Assembly: GCA_004352715.1 (NCBI GenBank)
Contig: SCFE01000009.1
Span: 1,381,853 to 1,406,495 of the forward strand
Length of the DNA stretch: 24,643 nt
Source of the DNA: Hofstenia miamia
Lineage: Eukaryota > Xenacoelomorpha > Acoela
Direction of reading: 5' to 3'
In this document: one piece after another, positions 1-10,260 of the stretch
How positions within the stretch are numbered: the first letter of the stretch is position 1
How the letters are laid out: every line of letters starts with the position of its first letter
Made by a program: the position numbers and the translations under genes
Notes under the pieces: generated by a model
What the model saw: the letters and a program-made list of their open reading frames with translations, nothing else
What the model was told of the DNA's origin: nothing
Database searches by the model: none

Positions 1-33
<33 letters not shown>

Positions 34-53
34 GTATATATATTTATATATAT
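1..53. repeat. (TA)n microsatellite
   Basis: Almost pure alternating TA with a few interruptions (a CG at the middle and a TTT near the end). The same repeat class borders all three long runs of N in this window, so it is a common local repeat. Confidence 0.95.
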
Positions 54-284
54 GAACATGAATTATGAGTATAAAATCTTTATCGATGCGTTTCGACATT
101 CTAATCTGTCATTTTCAAGATAATTAACCCTGTTTTTTCCTTATTTTTAAAATATATTTAGCTTGCTAGTGCCAATTTGCTTGTTCATTAAAGGTCTTTC
201 AAAAAAATTAATTGCAATATTTCCAGCTATTTGTGCTTCTTGATGCTTAATGATTATTTTAAAATTCTTTCTTTTTGATGGGAG

Positions 285-945
285 TGCATGTAAAATATTT
301 CTCTAATAAGATGACCTCGCATATGTTCTTCTATTCTCGTGCATAAATGTCGTCTGGTCTAGCCGATGTATGAATAATTGCATTCATTACAGTCGTAAAT
401 ATAGATGAGTTCAGATGACAAATAAATGGGGACAAATTTTTTATTCTAATAGATCTTTGTTTAACATTTTGAGTTGTTTCTTTAATGTTACGACATTCTT
501 TTGATATAAGGTAAAGTTCAAAATATAGTTTTTTTCTATTTCACTTAGTTGTTTATTGCATTGTATTTGAATTTAGGTTTATTCACTTTGTTAATTCATT
601 CTTGTGGATAACCATTTTTCATTAGATCATTAATAAGTTTGTCCAGGCTCTTTGTTAAATTTTCATAATTTGAACAACGTGCAAATATTCTATCTACTAG
701 ACACTTAACTGTATTTTCTTATGAATTTTATCACAGTATAACTTAAATGGTATATAAAGATCTGTTTTTGTAGATTTTTGATATAAATTTTTTGTAATTA
801 GTTCATTTATATTCTTTGATATTGTGATATCTAGAAATTTCAAACTATTATCAATTTTAACAAAAACATTAAAATATATTTCGACTTACAAAGTCATCGT
901 CAGTTTTACAAATAATTCCCTCTAATATTACTTGATTTTATAAAT
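285..945 (-). pseudogene. Penelope-like element: RT C-terminus and GIY-YIG endonuclease, broken
   Basis: Seen on the minus strand: a DDDFV box near 889-902, which could be the reverse transcriptase catalytic aspartates. It is followed by NSLKFLDITIS (about 822-850), a Y-K-S-T-K-T-D-L-Y stretch, then, after a frameshift, KCLVDRIFARCSNYENL and KNGYPQE ending near 595. This order (LxFLDI, YxKxTxTDxY, LVDR...CS, NGYP) is the conserved C-terminal part of Penelope-like reverse transcriptases. After about 170 bp follows YDCNECNYSYIG, stop, TRRHLCTRIEEHMRGH (about 300-405), the GIY-YIG nuclease module these elements use to cut target DNA. Stops and a frameshift show it is dead. The 5' part of the element is not recognisable. 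Confidence 0.75.
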
Positions 946-976
946 ATTACTTGATTTTATAATAATATTATATTTG

Positions 977-1246
977 CTAAATCTTAATTATTGGTAGCAA
1001 TTGTTTATGTATGTAATCATTTTTTGTATTTAAACTTGGTTGAAATGATCTAATTAGAATGCTTTCAGTGATAAGATAATTTGCATCAGTATTCTTTAAA
1101 ATTTTTACATCATAACTTAGTCCACAATTTTTTAGGTGTTTTGAAATGGTTGAAGTAGTTTCATGTTCTATCTTATTTTGCTTAGTTGCAGTACGCAAGA
1201 TAGACAAACTTAAGGCAAAGCTTGGACTTAAATCAACAACTAGCAT
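977..1246 (-). pseudogene. Penelope-like GIY-YIG endonuclease, C-terminal fragment
   Basis: An 89-codon open frame on the minus strand reads ...KIEHETTSTISKHLKNCG...VKILKN...LITESILIRSFQPSLN. The spacing EH..(S)xIxxHL...VxIL...ESxxIRxxxPSLN is that of the second half of the GIY-YIG domain in Penelope-like elements, including the glutamate before the helix ending in PSLN. The GIY and YIG strands that should precede it are absent on this strand: an in-frame stop lies just upstream of the Met. It sits immediately 5' (minus-strand sense) of the RT fragment at 285-945, so two element copies abut, as Penelope-like elements often do. Not an active gene. Confidence 0.65.
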
Positions 1247-1256
1247 TTTCGATAAA

Positions 1257-1322
1257 TCTAATGTAATTTATAAGATTGAATGAACCTGTGGTGAAGATTG
1301 TATCGAATATTGCGGACGTTCT
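1257..1322 (+). pseudogene. Penelope-like GIY-YIG endonuclease, N-terminal fragment, inverted
   Basis: On the plus strand this reads SNVIYKIE, stop, TCGEDCIEYCGRS. That matches the start of the GIY-YIG domain in Penelope-like elements (NVIYxIxCxxCxxxYxGxT), with a stop where a cysteine is usual and CG in place of IG. It is only 22 codons and is oriented opposite to the C-terminal half at 977-1246, with the two pieces 10 bp apart. The simplest reading is a small inversion inside a former element. Confidence 0.5.
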
Positions 1323-1594
1323 TTTTTTGTTTTAAATGCGGCTATGATGTCATCGACATACACTTACTAGCGAGCACAATTATTAAGGAACTAAGAGGAA
1401 TTGTACTGCTTAAATTATAAAATTTAAGGCGATGTTTATCTGAAAATAATTTTTACTTGTTTGTCCACAATAAAAGTTGATACTTTCGCAGATGCATACT
1501 GTTTAATCAACATTTTCTTAATTCACACTACAAAATAAATATCACTCTTAGAATTTTAATTAATTGAATTGCACTATCACAAAGTTAAAACAAT
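1323..1594. other. 3' flank of the small minus-strand gene, no gene seen
   Basis: AT-rich sequence downstream of the stop codon at 1595. I found no further reading frame, no clear polyadenylation hexamer in the sense orientation, and no repeat. Confidence 0.5.
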
Positions 1595-1813
1595 TCAGTT
1601 TTCGGCAGTAACACTATTGGTATGAGCTTTAGGGTCTTGGTAACTAATTTGTGAATTAGTTATGAGTGTATTAAATGAGCGAGCCTCTTCAGGATCAAGT
1701 TCTGGCTGGTGTGCTGGATATGCGTAAGGATCACGTTTCATTGCATACTTAACAGAATCTGGAACAATATTTCTTTCAGGACGTGGATTGCTGGTTTCAA
1801 AGTAATGACTATA
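1595..1813 (-). CDS. Small cilium-associated-like protein (CFAP68/C11orf1-like?), exon 2 (last)
   Basis: Open minus-strand frame of 72 codons plus TGA, beginning right after a good acceptor (pyrimidine run ending ttttttag, AG at 1814-1815). It encodes YSHYFETSNPRPERN, then VPDSVKYAMKRDPYAYPAHQ, and ends TNSVTAEN. The composition (Tyr, Pro and charged residues, no low complexity) looks like selected protein, unlike the surrounding AT-rich DNA. The phase (0) matches the proposed donor after exon 1 at 5834. Joined to that exon it gives a 141-residue soluble protein with no signal peptide or membrane segment. I cannot exclude another exon in the intron or a different gene partner. The family name is a tentative recollection (see exon 1). 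Confidence 0.6.
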   Translation of the reverse strand, partial: YSHYFETSNPRPERNIVPDSVKYAMKRDPYAYPAHQPELDPEEARSFNTLITNSQISYQDPKAHTNSVTAEN

Positions 1814-2281
1814 CTAAAAAACCAATTTAAATGAAATGAAATCATGCACCGCATTGGTTGAAAATATAGACAAATTTTGATTGAAAGACTTAAATAACAT
1901 TTCGAATTGTCAGAGACAGTTACATGTAAATGCCATTGTAAGGTGGTATCAAACATACATGTTGTAGCACATAAACCTTTCATAAGTGTAAATCAATTTT
2001 TTTGTATAAAAGTAAAATAATTTAAACCAATAAATTAATAACAGATATAGTATATATTAATGCGTACAGATTCTGTACATACATAGTGAACAAAATTCGT
2101 CAAAAAATGGTTTTATATTAAGAAAATTAATTGATAAAAGACGGAAATTAGGAGTTAAATATTTACAGCATGGCGACTCGGTAAAATTGGTTTCATTAAA
2201 TTACATACTTTCTTGCAAGAAGCAATGAATGCAATTTCCATCTTTAGAACATACAAATAAGGGGCATTAGTGTTTCATATA

Positions 2282-2297
2282 CAGGGCTGCCAGATAA
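2282..2297 (+). repeat. hAT left terminal inverted repeat
   Basis: CAGGGCTGCCAGATAA, one mismatch to the right terminus. Confidence 0.8.
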
Positions 2298-2811
2298 ATA
2301 TTTTGGCTGAGGGAGACAAGATTGCACAAAAAGGCTTTTAAGATATTTTGTTTTGAGTTGGTTTAGAAATTTTTCCAGGGATATAGATTCCACATTTGCT
2401 GTAGCCATTAGCAATTTTCTATTTTGTGATATATAAGATCTTTGAAACGAATATCACCAAATAAAAATTTGCTTTTGAAAAGAAAAAACCAATACTTCAT
2501 AAAACATATTTTTAACTAACAGTATAAACATTTAGCTTACATCAATTATACAATAGGTAAGATCTTTGAATAGTCTTTCTCTGAAAACTGTCCAAAAGCG
2601 TTAACTCTATTGTAGAATCACTGGGTTGAATCTAGAGAAAACTTTGCCAGAGGACTTAGTGTCAAAGCAGAAGGTCGCTGAGGTGAACATATACTAGAGC
2701 AACAACGATTCTAGTGAACAAGAGAACACGGTTAAACTATTTATCTATTTACAGATGCTTGGGTGTCTTATATACAATGCGTATTTACAATATGTACAAA
2801 CATGAAAACAA

Positions 2812-4488
2812 CTAGTCAACACGAAAAGCGCGTGATCTGGCTGATAAATAACAACAACTACTGACTGATGTTACACTATCTCTATTATCAATATTATCAA
2901 TACAAAAGCCATTTGCCATCTCTACCACATCTATACCACCAGTCTTTTCTTTGTGAAGGGTAAGTAACATAAGGTGATTTAGTCGTTCTTGGGACATCGT
3001 CGGCATTATCCATTTTTTAAGCGACGGAAACAAGAACCGCACCTTTCCCTGATGGCATTTATTGCTGGCATAATTAGTAATAGCTTAAGAATAGTTATCA
3101 CATCAGAAATAAAGGATCGGGTTGCTTTACTCATCCTCTTGATAAACTTTGTTATAGCCTCTATAGAATATTCATCAATCCCATGCATCCGTTCTGGTAG
3201 CAATTTTAATTGTATATGCAACCGCGAGGGATCAATATCCCTTTCATAAATTTTGATAACCTTATCAATGATGGGTGTGCACTTGACTGCATTAATTAAA
3301 AATTGCTCAATATTCTCATAATTCTGATATCCTGGTTAGTGAAATCGGGCTTTGATTGAATTAACAATGGCATCAATTGAATTGGAAAAGTATCTTTTGT
3401 AATACACTTCCAGGTCGGTGACGTCATTATAACTTCCATCATCTATGAACCGTTGAGGTATTTTTCTCTTTCTTGTATTGTTGGATTTGAGAGCTCCAAT
3501 TTTTTTGGCTTGTATTGAAATGTCCCGCAATGTCCCCAACAGATAAGTGTAATGCATGTGCAAAGCAATGAATAGGAAAAGCCAAGAGAACATCCACATT
3601 ATTTGAACAGCAACACCTGACTTCGCACCCATCAATTGGCATTGCAAAATGAATAACATCTTGAATAACTTTAGTTAAGATATCTGCTGTAATGCTGTCA
3701 ACTTGCATAAGTGCGATGAATTCTTCATGCATTTCCAAATTATTGTCAATGTATCAAATGCATACAATAAACTACTGCTTATGTGAAATGTCTGTGATTT
3801 CATCGGCCATGATAACATAAAACATTGATTTATTGATGTCCTTAACAATACCTCTTAATATATACACTGCCATCAAATTATAACTTTGTTCCAGTACTCA
3901 CCATGGAGAAATTTGTTTCTAATTTTCTGCAGCCATGATTCAATCTGCGCATCTACTTCTCCACATCTTATCATTAGTTGGTGGAAGTTGTCTTCGTTTT
4001 CGTCTCCCCTGAAAGCAAGTCCTTGTCTTGTAAGAAATCTGATATTTTGGGGATCTTGCATGAATACTAGGCGATTGTTTGCTTGACTTAAAGCGTAGCT
4101 TTGGGGAATTGCGCAACTAATATCTGTAGAATTGTGTTCAATATTTGTTAACCTCAAATAATCAGAATTAATGCTTTATCTTGCGTTCCTTGAAATTGAT
4201 TTGGCTTCTCAAGAACTGCAGATTTGATACACATGTAACAAAAACTCCATTCTGTTGTACAGCATAATGTAATGCTTGACAAAGGCGCTCGCGATTACCC
4301 ATTCTTGGCATTGGAAGGTGATAATCAGAAATTACGGGTGGGTTTTCAACTATATTTTGATTGTCAGCAGTAGATTCACTTATATTTAAATCAACACTAA
4401 TTTCTGTTGAACCATTACCAGTAGAAAAAGCATTGATGGTTGCTTGAAACACTTACTGGATTTTTGAAGTGACTTGGCTCTTGTCGGC
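2812..4488 (-). pseudogene. hAT transposase (DUF4371/hATC type), frameshifted
   Basis: Reading down the minus strand, the pieces are as follows. A start MPTRAKSLQ near 4488 is followed by a frameshift to ...TINAFSTGNGSTE. Then come NIRFLTRQGLAFRGDENEDN with QLMIRCGEVD (about 3960-4060), FYVIMADEITDISHKQ (about 3785-3825), which is the catalytic-aspartate block, and MHEEFIALMQVDSITADILT (about 3670-3735). Next is HCFAHALHLSVGD (about 3530-3570), the conserved C-x-x-H block. A hATC tail follows with ERCGSCFRRLK and PTMSQERLNHLMLLTLHKEK, ending at a stop at 2812. This order is that of the ZMYM1-like hAT proteins of many invertebrates. At least four frameshifts or stops (near 4440, 4168, 3873 and 3600) break it. 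No TTF or BED zinc finger is evident at the N-terminus. Confidence 0.85.
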
Positions 4489-4921
4489 ATAATTATACAA
4501 CTACTAAGTTTAAACAAGAATTAGAAAATACAGTATTGGCCAATAGAGTAAAATTTTGTTAAATAGCGAAATCCTATTGATGCTTTATGAATTAAATTAT
4601 CAAACATTATCTAATTTTCTTAAACAACAATTGCCTTGATCACTAAGAAGATGGGGAAATAATTTGTTGTTTAGCAGTGAGAAATACAGACGAATGCAAA
4701 ACACCAGCTATTTCGACTAATCATGAGACGAGAGCTTTATATAACTTTATTTGAATCATCACAATGGTAAATAGTGTGATATTTCAGATATAAAATAAGT
4801 AAATTGCAAGAATGATTATAATTTAAATGGAATAAAAAATAAAAGAAATTACGAAAAAGGAAAGCTTAAAATTATAACAAAGACCAATCACTTATGGGAA
4901 AAAGTGGAAGCCGTGGCCCTC

Positions 4922-4937
4922 TTATCTGGCGGCCCTG
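4922..4937 (-). repeat. hAT right terminal inverted repeat
   Basis: Reverse complement of CAGGGCCGCCAGATAA, pairing with 2282-2297. Confidence 0.8.
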
Positions 4938-5078
4938 ATATAGAAAGCAATACAATGATAGAATATTCAAAAAGATCATCATATTTACTAATGTGTACTA
5001 GTTTCTATCTAGATTAATACTAAGATATTTTAGGTTAGATTAATATTCACCTTCATGCAAAATAGAGTTACTATTTAT

Positions 5079-5373
5079 AAATATATATATNNNNNNNNNN
5101 NNNNNNNNNNNNNNNNNNNNNNNNNNNNNNNNNNNNNNNNNNNNNNNNNNNNNNNNNNNNNNNNNNNNNNNNNNNNNNNNNNNNNNNNNNNNNNNNNNNN
5201 NNNNNNNNNNNNNNNNNNNNNNNNNNNNNNNNNNNNNNNNNNNNNNNNNNNNNNNNNNNNNNNNNNNNNNNNNNNNNNNNNNNNNNNNNNNNNNNNNNNN
5301 NNNNNNNNNNNNNNNNNNNNNNNNNNNNNNNNNNNTATATATATATAAATATATATATATTTATATATATATA
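5079..5373. repeat. TA microsatellite containing a 245-base assembly gap (5091-5335)
   Basis: ATATAT tracts flank both sides of the N run, so the gap is probably an unresolved (TA)n array. Open frames that cross the N run are artefacts. Confidence 0.9.
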
Positions 5374-5833
5374 ATTGATTAATTTGAATTTGGATTATTG
5401 TGAATATTTAAATAGACTACATATTCATATATGCGAATAGTATGATTCAATATCCAAATAATAGTCTTAACCTAATTCGAAAGACTTTCTAACCGCCATC
5501 CTACGATTTATTTTCTCAACATGAAACTGTTTTGTTGCAAATTCCTATCATTAAGAGATTAAAAACGCATCGAGAGGACAACATCTCCCTTAATAGACCT
5601 TTTCCTCTATGCAATGCCTACTCAATGCAAAAATTTGACAGCTTTATTAGCTTTATTCTAAAAATTATTTTCCAGACCCTGCAACTTAATAGTTATAGTT
5701 GAACAAATCGGTAGAATATAGCTTTAATACATATATGATATTGACTTTAAATAGCAAGCAGCAACGAAAATTTGTTAATCAAATAGGAAATAATTTATCT
5801 ATTGCAAATGAATGCTTCATTATTAAAAATTAC

Positions 5834-6040
5834 ATCAGATTTTGGCTTTCGATGTGATCGTATATATTTGATATCTGCACGTTCCTCATTCCAATTCGCC
5901 ATTAAGGTTGCAATGGAATAGCAATCTTCATTTTTTCCAGATTTCCATCCATAAACATTTGATTTATTGTTTTCACGATAAATTTCTCCGTATGTAGTTC
6001 CGCGAGTTTCATAATGGAAAGCCGATCCGCGTGAAGCCAT
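5834..6040 (-). CDS. Small cilium-associated-like protein (CFAP68/C11orf1-like?), exon 1
   Basis: ATG at 6038-6040, then 69 codons on the minus strand: MASRGSAFHYETRGTTYGEI, then NVYGWKSGKNEDCYS, ATLMANWNEERADIKY and SHRKPKSD. The frame runs on to a stop at 5795, but the residues after position 69 look like intron translation. A donor GAT|GTAATT at 5833-5832 leaves phase 0, which fits the phase-0 acceptor at 1813. The joined 141-residue length and the GW...NWNEER(x)DI core resemble my recollection of the CFAP68/C11orf1 family of axonemal microtubule inner proteins. This is from memory, not a search, so I leave the gene symbol blank. No RFX-type X-box is obvious upstream. Confidence 0.6.
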
Positions 6041-6179
6041 TTTATTCAGTATCCAGGAAACTGACTTTTTTCAGCACAAGAAAATCTTATAATTGACACT
6101 TGAACTTACTTTTTAGGGAAGAAAATGGCTATTTAAAGAAAAAAGTACTAAATGTAACTATACAGTTTGGTACTTTTTA

Positions 6180-6430
6180 GCGACATAAGGAACCCTCAAA
6201 GTTTGAGGCTCAAACTGATATACAGAACCTTGAGATCGACATATCATATCTTTATGACCAAATGTATTTGATACGTATGTTTCATTCATTTTTAATTTTT
6301 GTACACTTGTTAAAATATATTGCTATGTTGATCTCAAGGTTCTGCATGTCGGTTTGAAGGTTGCTTATATTGGTAAAATCTTAAAACCGACATTAGGAAA
6401 CCTTGAGATTGACATAGCAAATCGTTATGA
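6180..6430. repeat. Cluster of short CCTTGAGAT-type repeats in both orientations
   Basis: The core CAGAACCTTGAGATCGACAT occurs at about 6222-6241. It recurs inverted at about 6329-6351 (ATCTCAAGGTTCTGCATGTC) and again directly, diverged, at about 6384-6413 (CGACATTAGGAAACCTTGAG...). A weaker unit starts at 6180 and includes the palindrome CCTCAAAGTTTGAGG (6195-6209). The first and second units make an imperfect inverted repeat of about 150 bp. It lies 140-390 bp upstream of the start codon at 6040 and may be a MITE remnant or a promoter-proximal repeat. Confidence 0.6.
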
Positions 6431-8490
6431 CAATATGAACAAGAAATTGCGAAATTTCATTGAACGAAATTTATAATATAATAAATAGCTTGATTTTTAC
6501 CAATGAAGGACTTTTGCTGAAAATCTAAATAGCTTTGAAGAAATATTCAATGTATTGATTGCTTATAAATGCTTTGCTATTATTAGAAATTAGTACTGAC
6601 ATTCGAAATATTTTCCAACCACTATCTATCAAGTTCGAACATTTGAATGGATATCTTGTTTTGACTTTTAAGAAGAATATCAAACGAAGCATTTGGCTTG
6701 AAATAACATAAAATATCTATATCCACTCAGCAAGTAATCAAAATAATTGAAGTAAGACATTTGCTAAACTCGTACTACACACTAGTTACTGATATTGGGC
6801 TACTTTAAAGTAACTGGGCATTGGATTGCAGGGTGTTGTCAGTGGCAAAAGTGTATATTAAACCAGCTCCCCATTGAGGTCCAGCAATGTCCCCAAAATC
6901 CCGTTTCGAACATGTTGCCTTTAGAACGTCCCTTGAATGATATATTTGTTTTCTTTGTATCTTTTGATCTTGTTGCTGCGCAAAACTTAGAAATTCGAAT
7001 TAAAACTTCTGATTATTGTCTATTATATAAGTTGTGATTGTGCTGTAAATGCGGCGGCTTATATGTAAGCTACACTTGTTGTTTTTCTTGCTTCATTGAG
7101 ACGTAGAAATTTAGGAATATTTGTCTTTCATCTTCCTTCGAAAATATGCCGCTGTTTTTTTCATGGTGCAGGTTTCCTATTCAGCTATTGACTTTTTTTG
7201 AACTTTGATTAAACATTTTTTCTTTAGTTACTATGCCGGTGACTTATATAATATAGCAACTACAACATTATTGTAGCTTTGTTTATCCGTTTATATTTAT
7301 TTCATTTATTGCTTAGAAGAGAATGTTGAATTTTAATAATAATAAAAAATATTATCCAGTCAGTATTGCAAGTAACTGCACACATTTTCTTTTCCGAGTA
7401 TTTGGGAACACATTACCTTGTTAGGAATATTCAATATACACGTGAATAAGTGGCTACATAAGTAAAATCGGTGCTTAAAAAGTGCAATTTAATTTATTTT
7501 TGCAAAATTCACCGACCAATCACTTGTCGTCTAGTCTTCCGTCTCGCAATGGAGTCGACTAGATAACATATAATTAAGACTATCCTAAAAGCGCAATCTA
7601 GAGAATATCAGTATGGTATGGATTATATTTGAAGTCTCATTGACAGGGGAGACAAGTCGGCCTCTTTCAGCAAAAATAACAGCTCACATTTTCTTTAAGC
7701 TTGTTAGTGCAATGCTTGGCATTGCTGCCAGTCTCATTGACATTCCAGATTTTGTCTGATTTAAAGGAATATTTTTTCCAACATTGAAGAATTTTTATCG
7801 CGAACTCTGTTGACATTGTATTTGTTAAAATTAGTAGCACGACTTAGTGATGTGCTTTCTGTTATTCAAAATTTCAAATGATGTCGCTTATTAAATTCAG
7901 ATAGATAATCAGTTACTTTCTGTTCATATTTCAGTTAATTGCAGATTCATAGCCCAATAGTCTTACTTCACTATTTGAAAGTAAGTAATATACAACAGAA
8001 TCGATTATCAAATTAAGAATATCTATGCAAAAAAATACACTCTTTTATTTGTGTTTAAAATTATTGAGTCATTCATGTAGTTTTATTCCATTTGAACTTA
8101 AGTGAACAAGTAGATGGGTTTAGCATAATTTAATTGCTCTTCAAGATGTGTGACTGACTGTTACAACATTTTATAATTATTAAGCATTTATCTTTTCTAT
8201 AACTAAATTGTTTCGCAGCATTTTTGCACCATACTTGCTTTGTCATGTAAGTGGGGATATTTTTGCTTTGGGTCAAGTCGAATCTCGTCTACCTATCAAT
8301 GTCATAAATGTGAAACCATCATCATCAATAAATAATTTGTTTTCCCAGTACAAAACAATTTATTCTATCAGTTACGTTTGCGATAGGGTCCAATGAGTAC
8401 TCGAAATTTATGCTTTTACAATTTCGGATGAGGTCAACTTGTGTTGTGTATGAAATAGTACATTGCGTGTTTGCCTAATTGAAAGAAAAC
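6431..8490. other. Intergenic, no gene recognised
   Basis: AT-rich sequence with several short open frames (for example 6795-7037 and 8208-8396, plus strand) that lack domain signatures, plausible splice sites or protein-like composition. No transposon ends were found. Confidence 0.5.
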
Positions 8491-8491
8491 A

Positions 8492-8492
<1 letters not shown>

Positions 8493-8528
<36 letters not shown>

Positions 8529-8642
8529 TTTNNNNNNNNNNNNNNNNNNNNNNNNNNNNNNNNNNNNNNNNNNNNNNNNNNNNNNNNNNNNNNNNNNNNN
8601 NNNNNNNNNNNNNNNNNNNNNNNNNATATATATATATATATA
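8493..8642. repeat. TA microsatellite containing a 94-base assembly gap (8532-8625)
   Basis: About 34 bases of TATATA then a short T run before the N run, and TATATA again after it. Confidence 0.95.
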
Positions 8643-8699
8643 TTCCGATTGAATTTTCCATGGAACATTTTGGTTGAGTCATATTTTCTAGCGAATAGT

Positions 8700-8790
8700 G
8701 CTGGATCCGGCCCGGTTATTCCAGTTAGTTTAAACAAGTCAGATCCGATAACCCCAGTTAATCTAGAGAAGCTGGTTATTCAGGTTAAAA
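8700..8790 (+). repeat. Three imperfect copies of a GATCCGG...GGTTATTCCAGTTA-like unit
   Basis: CCGGTTATTCCAGTTAGTTT (8712), GATAACCCCAGTTAATCT (about 8746) and CTGGTTATTCAGGTTAAAAT (8771) resemble one another at roughly 30-bp spacing, with GATCCG before the first two. The origin is unknown. Confidence 0.4.
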
Positions 8791-9164
8791 TCAGTTTAAA
8801 TAATTCTATCTTTCCAAATATATTGATTGCAATGATTGTGGTATTATAAACAGAATTTCTGGGAAAGGGTGCAAGGATTGCTATTGTTGTACTTCTAGTC
8901 CTAATATACATTTTTGCCTTTCAAATTTTAGAATTGCAATAACGCGCACATTATATTAAAAAATATTGAATTCCAACACGTTTAAATTCCGTATGTTATT
9001 GCTATATATTCTAGATTTCAATTAATTCATAGTTTTAAATTTTTATCCTTTTTATTAACATTTTACGTATTTCCATGTATCTTTTCTTCACTAAAGACTA
9101 CGGTCGTTCTCAGTAATACTTGCTTCATAAAATCTAACACTACAAAGTAGATGGTGAAACATGT

Positions 9165-9416
9165 ATACATATATATATANNNNNNNNNNNNNNNNNNNNN
9201 NNNNNNNNNNNNNNNNNNNNNNNNNNNNNNNNNNNNNNNNNNNNNNNNNNNNNNNNNNNNNNNNNNNNNNNNNNNNNNNNNNNNNNNNNNNNNNNNNNNN
9301 NNNNNNNNNNNNNNNNNNNNNNNNNNNNNNNNNNNNNNNNNNNNNNNNNNNNNNNNNNNNNNNNNNNNNNNNNNNNNNNNNNNNNNNNNNNNNNNNNNNN
9401 NNNNNNNNNNNNNNNN

Positions 9417-9447
<31 letters not shown>
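9165..9447. repeat. TA microsatellite containing a 237-base assembly gap (9180-9416)
   Basis: TA tracts occur on both sides of the N run. Open frames across it are artefacts. Confidence 0.95.
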
Positions 9448-9450
<3 letters not shown>

Positions 9451-9799
9451 TTTCTTTTTGACTTGAATGCGAATAGCGAATATAGATGCATAGATGTATG
9501 TAACCAAGCAAGCGCTAATTTTTAAGGATCCGGTTAAATCTATTTAAGTTAACAAGCAAGCCGGGTCGCATTTGAATTGATTGAGATTACGTTAGTAGCA
9601 TCTCTCTGCTGAGTGTTAGATTAAGATTTGTTGGTTGTTAATTTTTTAGCATAAATGTTTTACTTTCTAGTTATTCATAAAGCTATGTTAGAACTTCATT
9701 AAATCATTAGCTTTCAAGTTTGTAAACAAATTTCAAACATTTATTTTTTACCAATTATGCATATGGTGGCTTTACATTTATGAGCTTCATAGTTCTATG

Positions 9800-10260
9800 T
9801 GTTTAGACAAGGCTCGATATTTGAAATTCGACTCGATTCTACTCGTGATCCAACTCGACTGAATTTTTAAAGACCGACCCGACTTGAATCGCTTCAAAAA
9901 TTTCCCGACACACAGGGCTTTACAGTAGTTTGCGATTGGCTAAAATTGGTATTATAGTATATACATGTAGATATTAACCAATCAATGATGATATTTATTT
10001 TAACTAACTCTCCACTATTACTTGAATAACTGAAGTTTACTTAGTAACTAGAAAATGATGCATATTATGTTAAATAATCAAGAATAATCAGAAAATTATA
10101 TATGTATTTTTCAATATGGCAAACATGCAATGTACAATTCAATATCAACTCAACACAACTCGAGTTCGAAAACTGTTAATGCCTAATTTTCAAAATGCTT
10201 AATTTTCAAATCAGATCTCGATCTAACTGGAAATTCCGAAGTTTCGCTGGACTCTTATCT
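9800..10260. repeat. Degenerate CTCGA-rich repeat region
   Basis: Between 9808 and 9895 there are repeated GCTCGA, ACTCGA, ACTCGT and GACCCGACTTGA words. Between 10140 and 10250 there are AACTCAACACAACTCGAG, ATCTCGATCTAACTGG and similar. These stand out from the AT-rich background and look like a decayed dispersed repeat. No coding frame or termini are visible. The remainder of 9448-10950 shows nothing recognisable. Confidence 0.4.

Larger units (their letters stand above)
2282..4937 (-). mobile_element. hAT transposon relic, 2656 bp, both ends present
   Basis: The left end starts CAGGGCTGCCAGATAA and the right end, read inward on the minus strand, starts CAGGGCCGCCAGATAA: 15 of 16 bases match, and CAGGG is a common hAT terminus. 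Between them lies a minus-strand transposase of the ZMYM1-like hAT class (DUF4371 followed by a hATC dimerisation tail), with frameshifts. The 8 bp flanking the two ends (TTCATATA and ATATAGAA) do not match, so no intact target-site duplication remains. The element sits in the intron of the minus-strand host gene, in the same orientation. Confidence 0.85.
1814..5833 (-). other. Intron of the small minus-strand gene
   Basis: Proposed phase-0 intron of about 4.0 kb between GT at 5832-5833 and AG at 1814-1815 (minus strand). It contains a full-length hAT relic and a TA array with 245 N, so the true length is unknown. The stretch 1830-2281 holds nothing I recognise. An 81-codon open frame there overlaps the exon in another phase and is not convincing. 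Confidence 0.5.

Noticed and set aside
1738-1983. 81-codon minus-strand frame starting at 1983
   Set aside because: Overlaps exon 2 in a different phase and consists mainly of intron and pyrimidine-tract sequence; the exon frame has the more protein-like composition.
2989-3249. Plus-strand frames over the hAT region (also 3886-4086)
   Set aside because: Antisense to recognisable hAT transposase blocks on the minus strand.
2274-4945. 8-bp target-site duplication for the hAT element
   Set aside because: TTCATATA and ATATAGAA share only AT-rich letters and do not match at fixed boundaries.
6795-7037. 80-codon plus-strand frame
   Set aside because: No motif, no convincing splice sites or flanking exons; I cannot support it as a gene.
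8463-8849. Open frames crossing the N runs with poly-(Ile-Tyr) segments (also 5055-5348 and 9063-9525)
   Set aside because: They are translations of TA microsatellite and unknown bases, with no protein-like content outside.
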